From Hymenobacter psoromatis (lineage in GTDB: Bacteria; Bacteroidota; Bacteroidia; Cytophagales; Hymenobacteraceae): DNA of 64,000 nucleotides. Both the position numbers and the translations under genes were made by a program. The notes below the pieces were generated by a model, which did no database searches, had not been told where the DNA came from, and worked only from the letters and a program-made list of their open reading frames with translations. The DNA lies in contig CP014769.1 of assembly GCA_001596155.1 (NCBI GenBank), positions 124,001 to 188,000 on the forward strand. Direction: 5' to 3'. This document shows positions 1 through 7,507 of the stretch, in pieces. Each line of letters begins with the position of its first letter. Positions within the stretch are counted from its first letter, which is position 1.

Positions 1-278
1 TAGCCCCGGCCCAAGAGGTGCTGGGCGATGCCGCCTACGACAGCGATACCTTGCGCGCGCTAATTGCCGAAGCCAGGGCCAATGCGGTTATCAAACCGAA
101 CCCGCGCCGGAACAACCCGCCGCATTTCGACCCCTTGGCGTATCGGAAACGCCATCACATTGAACAGACCTTCAGTAAGTTCAAGCAATTCCGACGCATT
201 GCCACACGCTATGATAAACTAGACCGAACATTCGATTCATTTATCTGCTTACGTGTCATTACACTGTACCTTAATTGA
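1..278 (+). CDS. IS5-family transposase, C-terminal part (cut by window edge)
   Basis: The frame is open from the first bases of the window, so the N-terminal half lies outside. The visible part begins around GDAAYDSDTLRALI, the DxAYDS block typical of IS5-type DDE transposases. It continues with the basic YRKRHHIEQTFSKFKQFRR segment, which carries the third catalytic acidic residue (the E of IEQTF). The protein stops at 278, and its last codons overlap the 3' end of the oppositely oriented IS5-type element at 271-991, so two IS copies meet tail to tail. Family assignment is from motifs; the exact IS name cannot be given. Confidence 0.8.
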   Translation, partial: APAQEVLGDAAYDSDTLRALIAEARANAVIKPNPRRNNPPHFDPLAYRKRHHIEQTFSKFKQFRRIATRYDKLDRTFDSFICLRVITLYLN

Positions 279-741
279 GAACAGTTCCTAGTCTGCGGTT
301 ATTGGTTAGCCAGCTGATGCTTCGTTCAACTAGCCAGCGCGTCGCGTGAATACAGAATTTGCCCACTTGGCGAACTACTTTTTGGGGCACGAGGACTTCA
401 ATCCCATATAATTTGGCCATTTGCTCGACAAACTCCCCGCGAAATCCGCCATCAATGAAGATTCTTTTGACCTGCTTCAGCAGGGGATGGTGGGCCAGTT
501 TCGCCCACCAGGCCAGGGCACTTTGCCCGTCGTGGGCGTTCGCCGGCAGCACGAGCGTGGCCAGGGTGGCCCCCGTGGTGTCGATAAGGACAAACCGCTT
601 GCGGCCTTTGATTAATTTGCCGCCATCGAAGCCGACGGCTTCCGTGCCAGTGGCCGAGTTTTTGACGCTTTGCGAGTCGAGGATGAGGGTGGTGGGTTCA
701 GCTTTTTTTTTCAGCGGCGGGGTATTTTTCGCGGTAATCAA
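271..741 (-). CDS. IS5-family transposase, catalytic frame (orfB)
   Basis: 156 residues carrying the DDE catalytic core. LILDSQSVK (about residues 19-27) holds the first Asp. GGKLIKGRKRFVLIDTTG follows. IFIDGGFRGE (about 94-103) holds the second Asp. RWLVERSISWL (about 134-144) holds the Glu. The frame overlaps the upstream orfA frame across the A9 tract, so it probably has no independent start and is expressed as a frameshift fusion. The C-terminal codons overlap the end of the plus-strand IS5 gene. Confidence 0.75.
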   Translation of the reverse strand: MITAKNTPPLKKKAEPTTLILDSQSVKNSATGTEAVGFDGGKLIKGRKRFVLIDTTGATLATLVLPANAHDGQSALAWWAKLAHHPLLKQVKRIFIDGGFRGEFVEQMAKLYGIEVLVPQKVVRQVGKFCIHATRWLVERSISWLTNNRRLGTVLN

Positions 742-991
742 CTACTAAGCAAAGATTTATGTTTTCCCACGTGCCGTCCTTGCCCCACTTGGCGAAGTAG
801 TAGTGGACCGTATTCCAGCAGGGGAACTCGCCGGGCAAATCGCGCCAGCCACACCCATTTTTGAGCACGTATAAAATGCCATTTAGTACTTCTTGCAAGG
901 GCCATTTGCTGCGCCGCCGCACCGTAATTAACGGCTCGATGCGTTGCCAATCAGCCAGGTCCAGGTCGGAGGTATATTTTTTTATTCTCAT
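698..991 (-). CDS. IS5-family transposase, N-terminal frame (orfA)
   Basis: 97 residues with the DUF4096-type DNA-binding start of IS4/IS5 transposases: LADWQRIEPLI near residue 12, then NGILYVLKNGCGWRDLP around 37-53 and the aromatic W-GTW block near 68-75. The frame runs into stop just past a nine-A run, where ribosomes would have to slip to continue into the downstream frame. This is the usual arrangement in the IS427 subgroup, where a fused transposase is made by frameshifting. Whether this copy is still active is unknown. Confidence 0.75.
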   Translation of the reverse strand: MRIKKYTSDLDLADWQRIEPLITVRRRSKWPLQEVLNGILYVLKNGCGWRDLPGEFPCWNTVHYYFAKWGKDGTWENINLCLVVDYREKYPAAEKKS

Positions 992-1245
992 TAGTGATTG
1001 TCACGATTAAATCAGCCACAAAGTTAACTTAAACAGCTTCTAAGCAATCATACGAGTAACTGGACAAAGAAATACGGTAAGGGGGGTGTTGTTAAACAAG
1101 TAGGGTAAAACCTCCGACTCAGCCGCGCAACTAGCTAATCTCCATGTTTAGCGCGCTGGTTGATAGGGCATTACTTGGTAAGAGGGCGAAATGATAGTCT
1201 TAACGTTCGTTTTTGCTACCCGTTCTAGATTGCGTTAAGGAGCGT

Positions 1246-1357
1246 GAGAGCATCAAAAAGTGTGGGGCAGACGGCCTAAGCACGTATCAATAGTGGTTCT
1301 ATTGGCAGTGGCCAAGAGCAGGGTGATTTTGCCTGCCCCACACTTTTTGATGCTCTC
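1246..1357. repeat. Perfect 25-bp inverted repeat around IS3 remnant
   Basis: The 25-bp arms at 1246-1270 and 1333-1357 are exact reverse complements (GAGAGCATCAAAAAGTG plus TGGGGCAG), separated by 62 bp. The right arm belongs to the orfA remnant of an IS3-type element, so the left arm looks like an inverted duplication left by a rearrangement rather than a natural IS end. The region 1000-1245 before it shows no gene. Confidence 0.7.
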
Positions 1358-1804
1358 CAAAACCGTTATCCGCGTCGCCGAGCAGGAACTCGGGGTGAGC
1401 CTCGAAAAAAAGTCCGTTACCAAGTAGTCCAACTCCTGCGAGTAAGCCATCCGCGGTTTTGCCTGCGGCGGATGAGCGGGCTATTTAGGTTCAGCCGGCA
1501 GGCGTACTACCAACACGAGAATCAGCAATTCACCAGCGAAGAGCGCGACCAGCGCGTGTTGGAGCTGGTGGCCCAGGTGCGGGAAGACCACCCCCGCATG
1601 GGTGGCAAGAAGCTGTACTATCTGCTGAAGGAGCCATTGGTCAGTCAAGGCATTAAGCTGGGCCGCGATGCCTTATTTAATCTACTGGCGGCCAATAACT
1701 TGCTCATTCGGCAGCGCAAGCGCAAGACGATTACCACCTTCTCCCGGCACCAGTTCCGCAAGTATCCGAACCTGATTAAACTACTACCGGCTGTAAGCCG
1801 ATAG
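1347..1804 (+). pseudogene. IS3-family transposase remnant (orfA tail plus truncated orfB)
   Basis: 1347-1427 encodes LMLSKTVIRVAEQELGV and then a lysine-rich stretch before a stop. It matches the C-terminus of IS3 orfA (HTH_Tnp_1), including the usual LEKKS ending. 1472-1804 encodes the N-terminal HTH_21 portion of orfB: FRFSRQAYYQHENQQF, then REDHPRMGGKKLYYLL and a basic RQRKRKT segment. orfB breaks off right after KYPNLIK, where the integrase (rve) DDE domain should begin, and runs into repeat sequence. The element is dead. Confidence 0.75.
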
Positions 1805-1810
1805 AATTAG

Positions 1811-1921
1811 ATTCGGCTGAAGCCGACTAAAGTTGGGCAGTAGTAGCAAACGCTTCGGCTCACTCAACATCGTTCTCCTGCTAAGTTGAGCTAAAGCCTT
1901 CGCCTAAAGGCGAGGGCTTTA
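1811..1921. repeat. Possible IS200/IS605-type end or MITE with hairpin
   Basis: The stretch starts with TTCGGCTGAAGCCGACTAAAG and ends in a strong hairpin, AAAGCCTTCGCC-TAAA-GGCGAGGGCTTT (about 1893-1920). A related arrangement occurs at about 10293-10490. Subterminal hairpins of this shape are typical of IS200/IS605 elements, and this one sits exactly where the IS3 orfB is truncated. No TnpA or TnpB gene is present, so it would be a non-autonomous remnant. The assignment is inference. Confidence 0.4.
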
Positions 1922-1940
1922 CCCCCAGAATCTGACATTA

Positions 1941-1978
1941 AAAAATAAAAGCCCCGCTTTATAAACAAGGCTTTTGAT
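1941..1978 (-). terminator. Rho-independent terminator of higBA
   Basis: Read on the minus strand, an AAAAGCC / GGCTTTT stem is followed by an ATTTTTT tract, about 20 bp past the higA stop codon. This is the expected position for the terminator of the higB-higA transcript. Confidence 0.55.
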
Positions 1979-1995
1979 TGTCTAACAAGATATTG

Positions 1996-2346
1996 CTAGG
2001 CGTGCATCAGCACAAATTCAGCAGGAATTTGAAGCTTGGCGTGTAAGCGCCGGCCTAAGTCCATGTTCACGGCCCGCTTGCCATTGAGCACTTCACTTAG
2101 GCGGCTGTTCGTAATACCGAGTAACTGCGCCAGGTCCTGCTTTTTTAGGCGGTGCTCAAACATATAGCGCTCCATGCGAAAAATGAGCGAATCCGGCCGT
2201 ACTGGCGCGTGGCCGTGGCTATCTTCATACGCTTCGAGGGCATTGCCCAGCGCTTCCATTTCCGATAGGTTATCGGGGTTGTTACTATCGAGGGCTTCCA
2301 AGCGGCTCATACCCACTTGGTACGCTGCATCATTTTGGATAGTCAT
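1996..2346 (-). CDS. higA: HigA-type antitoxin, XRE-family HTH
   Basis: 116 residues. The N-terminal half is acidic (EALDSNNPDNLSEMEALG). The C-terminal half carries an XRE/Cro helix-turn-helix: LKKQDLAQLLGITNSRLSEV at about 67-86, followed by NGKRAVNMDLGRRLHAKL. It lies 48 bp downstream of a HigB-like toxin on the same strand, and toxin-first order is the hallmark of higBA modules. The antitoxin is expected to bind HigB and repress the promoter upstream of higB. The 48-bp gap contains the palindrome CTAAGAGATAATTTCTTAG (2374-2392), a possible operator or processing site. The module is AT-richer than its surroundings, as expected for a mobile TA pair. Confidence 0.85.
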   Translation of the reverse strand: MTIQNDAAYQVGMSRLEALDSNNPDNLSEMEALGNALEAYEDSHGHAPVRPDSLIFRMERYMFEHRLKKQDLAQLLGITNSRLSEVLNGKRAVNMDLGRRLHAKLQIPAEFVLMHA

Positions 2347-2394
2347 TTTTACAGTTTTTAAAATTTACAATTTACTAAGAGATAATTTCTTAGC

Positions 2395-2706
2395 TTACAA
2401 ATTCGCTATGTCAGTAATGCGGTCATACTCCGCGTGCGTGCCGATGAAGCGGATAAAAATCTGGCCGGTAAATGCGGGCAACTGTGAGTAATTAATCTTG
2501 ACAACCACGCGGTAGCGGTTGCGCAATAAATTAAAAACCCAACGGTTGTTCCCAACGTGGGTAGCGCTCGGGTCAAAAGCCTTTATTTCAGCGGCATTGG
2601 CCCAATTCGCGGCGCTCATATCGTCGTAGAGTTCCAGAATAGCATTCGCTACGTCTAGGTGTTCAATAGCATATCTTCTTACTTTTTCTTTGCTTAATAC
2701 ATTCAT
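2395..2706 (-). CDS. higB: HigB-type mRNA interferase toxin
   Basis: 103 residues resembling the HigB_toxin (RelE/HigB-like) family. NNRWVFNLLRNRYRVVVKIN (about 53-72) and the GQIFIRFIGTHAEYDRI ending (about 81-97) are the characteristic core and C-terminal strand/helix of these ribosome-dependent mRNA interferases. It is first in the operon, followed by the XRE antitoxin. Upstream is AT-rich with TAACTTTG on the minus strand (2769-2776), a perfect Bacteroidota -7 element, so a transcript would start near 2760. Function is by family; no catalytic test is possible here. Confidence 0.85.
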   Translation of the reverse strand: MNVLSKEKVRRYAIEHLDVANAILELYDDMSAANWANAAEIKAFDPSATHVGNNRWVFNLLRNRYRVVVKINYSQLPAFTGQIFIRFIGTHAEYDRITDIANL

Positions 2707-2756
2707 AATCTGTTTATTAATTTATTTTATTTCCTATCTCATAGTTGGCTTTTTAG

Positions 2757-2830
2757 TGGCTAACACGACAAAGTTACAATAAATTTACCATAATCGAAAA
2801 TAATTTACAATTAACAAAAATGCTGCGCTT
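2757..2830 (-). promoter_or_regulatory. higBA promoter and possible HigA operator
   Basis: The minus strand carries TAACTTTG (2776-2769), matching TAnnTTTG. Immediately upstream lie repeated TTGTAA / TTTACAAT words, including a spaced inverted pair. Such AT-rich repeats next to a TA promoter are good candidates for HigA binding. From 2831 to 3067 nothing else was recognised. Confidence 0.45.
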
Positions 2831-3067
2831 ACTCTCGCGGTGGATTTGGTCTTCTTGTGGCAGCGGGGGCTAAAATTATACTAAACCCATTTGGACCATT
2901 GTGTTAGCACATTGCCGCTTGCAAATGCTTGCGGTAGCGTTTGACGCGAGAGAAACTGGTGCTGGTTAGGCCCTACCGTTTCAGTTACGGACAGGCCTTT
3001 GTCCGGCGCTTTTCTCACCTTGGTCAGGTTCTGGGCTTTCGTTGGTCTCTAACCGCCCCGCCCGGCG

Positions 3068-3889
3068 CTACGCGGCGGGCAGCACCAGCACGGGTATTGG
3101 GCTATGCAGCAGCACGTGCACCGTTACGCTGCGGTGAAACAACTCGCCCAGGAAGCTGCGGGGGCGCGCCACCAGTACTACCCAATCGAACCCGCCGCCG
3201 GCCACGGCCTGCAAGATGCCGCCCGCCGGCGTAGCGTGCACCAGGCTTTGGGTGCGCAGGCCGGTAGTCAGGTCCAGGGCGAGGCCCGTGCGCTCCAGCG
3301 CCTCGCGGGCGGCGGCCGTGCCGGCCGCCGCGCTCGCCTCATCGGAGCCGACGTGCAGCACGGTCAGCTCCGCAGGCAGCGCATCGAGCAGGTGCCGGAC
3401 GAGGCTCGCGTGCGTGCCCAGGCTAACCACTTCAGCATCGAGGGCCCATAGCACGCGGTGCGGGATGATGGGGCGGGTGGGGGCGGGCACCACCAGCATG
3501 GGCTGCGGGGCGTTGCGTAAGATGTCCAGTGCGGCGCTCGACACCAGCGCGTCGGGCGTGGCGTCGGTGTTGCGGTGGCCGAGGACGACCAGCGCGGGCT
3601 GGTGGCGGCGCAAGGCATCGGCCACTGCTTCGGCTACCCGGCCGTGCGCCGCTTCGGCCACTACGGGCGCGGTAAGCTCTCGCGTCAGGCTTTCGAGCGC
3701 CAGGTCGATGGCCGCCTGGCTGAGCTTATCTACCCGGCCGGTGAGGTGCTCAGGGTCTAGGAGCGAGTCGCGGCGCACGTGCAGCAGCACCAGTTGCGCG
3801 CCGATGGCCCCGGCCAGCGCGTCGGCGTAGGCCAGGGCGTGGTCGGCGGGTTGGAAAAAATCGGTGAGTACCAGCAGCGAGAGCGTCAT
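3068..3889 (-). CDS. Universal stress protein, tandem UspA domains
   Basis: 273 residues forming two UspA folds: one from LLVLTDFFQPADHALAYADA (about 4-23) to about 140, the other from there to PIPVLVLPAA at the C-terminus. The first domain has the VVLGHRN and ALDILRNAPQPMLVVP blocks. The classical GxxG-9x-G(S/T) ATP signature is not evident, so ATP binding is doubtful. Residues near 240-260 (RPRSFLGELFHRSVT) recur almost unchanged in the USPs at 16802 and 37872. The gene is divergent from oleate hydratase and shares with it the tandem-box promoter at 3916-4012. USPs of this kind are linked to starvation and oxygen limitation; the exact role is unknown. Confidence 0.85.
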   Translation of the reverse strand: MTLSLLVLTDFFQPADHALAYADALAGAIGAQLVLLHVRRDSLLDPEHLTGRVDKLSQAAIDLALESLTRELTAPVVAEAAHGRVAEAVADALRRHQPALVVLGHRNTDATPDALVSSAALDILRNAPQPMLVVPAPTRPIIPHRVLWALDAEVVSLGTHASLVRHLLDALPAELTVLHVGSDEASAAAGTAAAREALERTGLALDLTTGLRTQSLVHATPAGGILQAVAGGGFDWVVLVARPRSFLGELFHRSVTVHVLLHSPIPVLVLPAA

Positions 3890-3915
3890 TTTGTAAGGGG
3901 GTAGGGAAACGCTGG

Positions 3916-4012
3916 CAAAGAACCGGGCGTAGCTGGCCCCTTGCTATGTTTAGTATCAGCCCTACTGCCTGATTTTAATCATGGGCTGGGCCGGGTGGCT
4001 AATGGAACCTTG
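3916..4012. promoter_or_regulatory. Divergent promoter with tandem CRP/FNR-type boxes
   Basis: TGTTTAGTATCA (3947-3958) and TGATTTTAATCA (3970-3981) lie 23 bp apart. Rightward, CTTG at 4009-4012 sits 39 bp from the start of the near box, the same distance as in the other copies, and would serve oleate hydratase. Leftward, TTCTTTG (3922-3916, minus strand) would serve the USP gene. Confidence 0.65.
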
Positions 4013-4087
4013 CAGCCTCTCAGGCCCACCGCCTTACGCTTGACTATCAAAGCGCTAGGGAGGGAAGCTTTTTCACCCACCAAGTTT

Positions 4088-5680
4088 ATGACCCAGTCTA
4101 TTTCGCCCGCCGCCCGCCACGCCTACCTGGTGGGCGGCGGCATTGCCTCGCTGGCCGCAGCGGCTTTTCTCCTTCGTGACGGGCAGCTACCGGGGGCGAA
4201 TATTCATATTTTTGAAGAAGCCGAGCTGGTCGGCGGCAGCCTCGACGCGGCCGGGCAGGCCGACCAGGGCTACGTGATGCGCGGGGGCCGAATGCTGAAC
4301 TTCAGCTACCGCTGCACCTACGAGTTGCTGGCCTCCATCCCGTCGCTGGCGCACGCGGGCCAGTCGGTGCGCGACGATATTATGGCCTTCAACGAGCAGC
4401 TCAAAACCCACGCCCTGGCGCGGGTGGTGGACCGCGCCGGCCACATCGTGGACGTGACCTCGATGGGTTTCACCGAGCCCGACCGGCTCGCCATTGTGGA
4501 GCTGCTGGCCATGCCCGAGCACCTGCTCGGTACCAAGCGCGTGGATGAGTGGTTTAAGCCCGGCTTTTTTGAGACGAATTTCTGGTTTATGTGGGCCACC
4601 ATGTTTGCCTTCCAGCCCTGGCACAGTCTGGTGGAATTCAAGCGGTATTTGCTGCGCTTCTTGCAGGAGTTTCCGCGCATCGACACGCTGGCGGGCGTTG
4701 ACCGCACGCCGTATAACCAGTTCGATTCCATCGTGTTGCCCATCCTGACGTGGCTGCAAGAGCAGGGGGTAGACTTCCGGCTGGGCAGCCAGGTAACGGA
4801 CCTGGATTTTGCGCCCCACGCCGATACCAAAACCGTAGTGCGCGTGCACTACACCCGCGACCAATCGTCGCAAACCCAGGACGTGCAGCCCCACGATTTG
4901 GTGCTGGTCACCAACGGCTCGATGACGGCCAACTCGACGCTGGGCACCATGAGCACCGCGCCCGTGCTCAACGCCGCGCCCGGCGACGGGGCCTGGGCCC
5001 TGTGGGAAACCCTGGCCCAGAAATACTCCGACTTCGGCCGGCCCTACGTCTTCGACCAGCGGCTGGATGAGTCGATTTGGGAATCGTTTACGGTGACCAG
5101 CCACGGCACGCTGTTTTTCGATTTGATGGAAAAATTCTCGGGTAACCAGGCTGGCACCGGGGCGCTGGTCACGCTCAAAGATTCCAGCTGGCTGCTGTCG
5201 GTGGTGCTGGCCTACCAGCCGCACTTTATCAACCAGCCGGCCGGCGTAACGGTGTTTTGGGGCTACGGGCTGTTTCCGGATAGGGTAGGGAACTACGTGC
5301 CCAAGAAGATGAGCGACTGCTCGGGCGAGGAGATTCTGACCGAATTGCTTAATCACCTGCATTTTACGGCGCAGCTGCCGGCCATTATCGCCGAGGCCAA
5401 CTGCATTCCGGCGCTGCTGCCCTACATCACCAGCCAGTTTTTGACCCGCGCCCCCGGCGACCGGCCGCCGGTGGTGCCCGCGGGCTCGACCAACTTCGCC
5501 TTTCTGGGCCAGTTCACCGAAATGCCTGATGATGTGGTGTTTACCGTGGAGTATTCCGTGCGCTCGGCCCAGCTGGCAGTGTATGAGCTGTTGCAGCTCG
5601 ACAAGCAGCCCCCAGCGATTTATAAAGGGCAGCACAGCCCGAAAGTGCTCTACGATGCCCTGCAAACCATGCACCGCTAA
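4088..5680 (+). CDS. ohyA: Oleate hydratase (FAD-dependent fatty acid hydratase)
   Basis: 530 residues from ATG 4088; longer upstream starts would have to lie in the promoter leader. The N-terminus HAYLVGGGIASLAAAAFLL is the FAD-binding Rossmann motif, and the MCRA/oleate hydratase family is followed end to end (GFFETNFWFMWATMFAFQPW, EYSVRSAQLAVYELL). The enzyme adds water across the 9-double bond of oleate and related acids to give 10-hydroxystearate. The usual catalytic Glu of the RGGRE motif is replaced: this protein reads MRGGRMLNFSY, as in the shorter, monomeric hydratases such as the Rhodococcus one. The role may be detoxification or membrane lipid adjustment under stress. It is divergent from a USP gene and followed 53 bp later by ldhA. 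Confidence 0.9.
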   Translation: MTQSISPAARHAYLVGGGIASLAAAAFLLRDGQLPGANIHIFEEAELVGGSLDAAGQADQGYVMRGGRMLNFSYRCTYELLASIPSLAHAGQSVRDDIMAFNEQLKTHALARVVDRAGHIVDVTSMGFTEPDRLAIVELLAMPEHLLGTKRVDEWFKPGFFETNFWFMWATMFAFQPWHSLVEFKRYLLRFLQEFPRIDTLAGVDRTPYNQFDSIVLPILTWLQEQGVDFRLGSQVTDLDFAPHADTKTVVRVHYTRDQSSQTQDVQPHDLVLVTNGSMTANSTLGTMSTAPVLNAAPGDGAWALWETLAQKYSDFGRPYVFDQRLDESIWESFTVTSHGTLFFDLMEKFSGNQAGTGALVTLKDSSWLLSVVLAYQPHFINQPAGVTVFWGYGLFPDRVGNYVPKKMSDCSGEEILTELLNHLHFTAQLPAIIAEANCIPALLPYITSQFLTRAPGDRPPVVPAGSTNFAFLGQFTEMPDDVVFTVEYSVRSAQLAVYELLQLDKQPPAIYKGQHSPKVLYDALQTMHR

Positions 5681-5733
5681 GCGATAGCATAAGATGTTGT
5701 TTAACTGTTTGTTAACCCTCTTTTATTTTGACC

Positions 5734-6720
5734 ATGAACGTCACCGTTTTTAGCACTATGTCCTTTGAGCGCTCCTTTTTGGAGCAAGCCAACGCGGGCC
5801 GGCACCAGCTGCATTTTTATGAGGCGGATGTGGCGGACCAGACCGTGCCGCTGGCCCAGGGGTCGCTGGCGGTCAGCGTGGCGGCCAACGATAACCTGGC
5901 GGCCCCCACCCTGGAGCGGCTGGCGGCGCACGGCGTGCGCTACGTGCTGGTGCGCGCCACCGGCACCGACCAGGTAGACCTGCCGGCCGCCCACCGGCTG
6001 GGCCTACGCGTGGCCCACGTGCCCGATTACTCGCCCCACGCCATTGCCGAGCACGCCGTGGCCCTGATGCTGGCCCTGGCCCGCCACCTGCGCCAGGCCG
6101 ACCAGCAGCTGCGCGCCAACGACTTTTGCCTCGATAAACTCATTGGCTTTGAGCTATATGGCAAAACGGTGGGCATCGTGGGGGTAGGGCACATCGGGGC
6201 CGTGCTGGCGGGCATCCTGCACGGCTTCGGCTGCCGGCTGCTGGGCGAAGACGTGCAGCCCAACGACGAGCTGTGCCGACGCTACGACCTAGAGTACGTG
6301 GCCCTGCCCGAGCTGTGCGCCCAGGCCGACATTATCAGCCTGCACACGCCCCTGACGGCCCAGACCCGGCACCTGTTCAACGACCAGGTATTGGGCCAAC
6401 TGAAGCCCGGCGCGATGCTCATCAACACCGGCCGGGGCGGCGTGCTCGACACGGCCGCCGCCCTGCGGGCCCTCGACAGCGGCCGGCTCGGCTACCTGGG
6501 CCTGGACGTGTACGAGGGGGAGCAAGGGCTCTTTTTTGCTGACCACACGAAGGACCAGCTACGCGACAAAGTGTTTGCGAAGCTGCTCACCTACCCCAAC
6601 GTGCGCGTGACCGCGCACCAGGGCTACCTCACCCGCGAGGCCCTGACCAGCCTCGCCACGGCCGTCGTGGCCGGCCTCGATGCCTGGGCCGCGGGCCAGC
6701 CCGCGCCGCACGAGCTGTAG
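5734..6720 (+). CDS. ldhA: D-lactate dehydrogenase / D-isomer 2-hydroxyacid dehydrogenase
   Basis: 328 residues from ATG 5734; a TTG two codons upstream is less likely. The NAD-binding site is VGIVGVGHIGAVLAG. The catalytic Arg is in LINTGRGGVLD and the catalytic His in VTAHQGYLT. The YEGEQGLFFADH stretch near residue 257 is typical of LdhA-type D-lactate dehydrogenases, as opposed to phosphoglycerate or glyoxylate relatives. It reduces pyruvate to D-lactate and recycles NADH when respiration is limited. It follows oleate hydratase on the same strand and is probably co-transcribed. It fits the fermentative theme of the region. Confidence 0.88.
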   Translation: MNVTVFSTMSFERSFLEQANAGRHQLHFYEADVADQTVPLAQGSLAVSVAANDNLAAPTLERLAAHGVRYVLVRATGTDQVDLPAAHRLGLRVAHVPDYSPHAIAEHAVALMLALARHLRQADQQLRANDFCLDKLIGFELYGKTVGIVGVGHIGAVLAGILHGFGCRLLGEDVQPNDELCRRYDLEYVALPELCAQADIISLHTPLTAQTRHLFNDQVLGQLKPGAMLINTGRGGVLDTAAALRALDSGRLGYLGLDVYEGEQGLFFADHTKDQLRDKVFAKLLTYPNVRVTAHQGYLTREALTSLATAVVAGLDAWAAGQPAPHEL

Positions 6721-6899
6721 GGCCAACGCGAGGCACCGGCTGACCGCCGCGGGCTGGTCCACCGGCCCTACCCCCGTTCTCAACTGCTAGCGCTGCTAAC
6801 AGGCTTTAGGGCCCCGCGGCCTAGCGAAACGAATGTAAGCGCATCCGGGGGATAGCCAGACCACCTGCTACAGAGCGCCGCGCCGGGGCCGCCCGGCCA

Positions 6900-6964
6900 T
6901 GACGATAATCAGCTACCGGCTTGCTAATCGTCATGGCCGGGCGGCCGGGTAGCTGGCACCTTTG
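6900..6964 (+). promoter_or_regulatory. Tandem CRP/FNR-type box promoter
   Basis: TGACGATAATCA (6900-6911) and TGCTAATCGTCA (6922-6933) are 22 bp apart; ACCTTTG ends at 6964, with TTTG starting 61 bp from the first box. The two boxes also form a long inverted repeat (CCCGGCCATGACGAT and its complement). It would serve the SHOCT protein. 6721-6890 shows no gene. Confidence 0.65.
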
Positions 6965-7101
6965 TAGGGCAAGAAGCTTAGCCGGTGAACCTGGCCGCGT
7001 GAGCGGCCCGGCGGCTAAACCGGCGCGGCGCTGACGTTAGCCGCCGCGCTTCGCTAACCCAATCACTTTTCCCATTTCCCTCACTCTCAACCACAAAAGT
7101 C

Positions 7102-7329
7102 ATGATGTACGGTAATTATTTCTGGGGTATGAACTTCGTTTGGTGGTTCATGTGGATTATGCTACTGGTCTGGATTTTTGCTACTCCCTTCCGCATCCCC
7201 GGCCAGCGCCACCGGCCCGGCACCCCGCTCGACGTGCTGCGGATGCGCCTCGCGTCGGGGCAAATCACTCCCGAGCAGTACCAGGAGCACATGCAGCTGC
7301 TGGACACGGGCGAGCTGCGGCGCGGCTGA
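7102..7329 (+). CDS. Small SHOCT-domain membrane protein
   Basis: 75 residues. The first 30 are very aromatic and hydrophobic (NFVWWFMWIMLLVWIFATPF), one membrane segment. The C-terminal part, LDVLRMRLASGQITPEQYQE, is a SHOCT (short C-terminal) domain, the R-x-ASGQIT-EEY helical pair often fused to a membrane helix. SHOCT proteins have no firmly known function and are thought to mediate oligomerisation. The gene stands alone, with a tandem-box promoter about 140 bp upstream, so it probably belongs to the same stress regulon as its neighbours. Confidence 0.8.
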   Translation: MMYGNYFWGMNFVWWFMWIMLLVWIFATPFRIPGQRHRPGTPLDVLRMRLASGQITPEQYQEHMQLLDTGELRRG

Positions 7330-7387
7330 TACGGCCCCGCCGCCGGCCGCACTAAGCCGCGTCTGACCGTTCAGCCAGTCTGTAACG

Positions 7388-7471
7388 GGACTTACGCCCG
7401 GCGTGCCAGCCCATATTTTTCCCCAGCGAAACCTGGCGAGAAATATGGGCTGGCACGCCGGGCGTAAGTCC
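7388..7471. repeat. Perfect 31-bp inverted repeat
   Basis: The arms at 7388-7418 and 7441-7471 are exact complements (GGACTTACGCCCGGC...), with a 22-bp spacer. It lies between the convergent SHOCT and PPK2 genes. It could terminate both transcripts, or be a small MITE-like insertion whose ends resemble GGGACTTACGC IS termini. No U-tract follows either arm. Confidence 0.6.
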
Positions 7472-7507
7472 TGTTAAACAGCTTAGGTACGTAGTCCCAC
7501 GTACTCC

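Larger units (their letters stand above)
271..991 (-). mobile_element. IS5-family element (IS427-like, two overlapping reading frames)
   Basis: Two overlapping minus-strand frames (698-991, then 271-741) together make one IS5-type transposase. They are joined at a run of nine A on the coding strand (T run at 703-711). Terminal inverted repeats could not be fixed with confidence, so only the coding span is given. The left side abuts the end of another IS5-type transposase, which suggests nested or adjacent insertions. Confidence 0.7.

Noticed and set aside
4187-5674. Long open frame on the minus strand opposite oleate hydratase
   Set aside because: A GC-rich shadow frame without family resemblance; the plus strand encodes a clear oleate hydratase.
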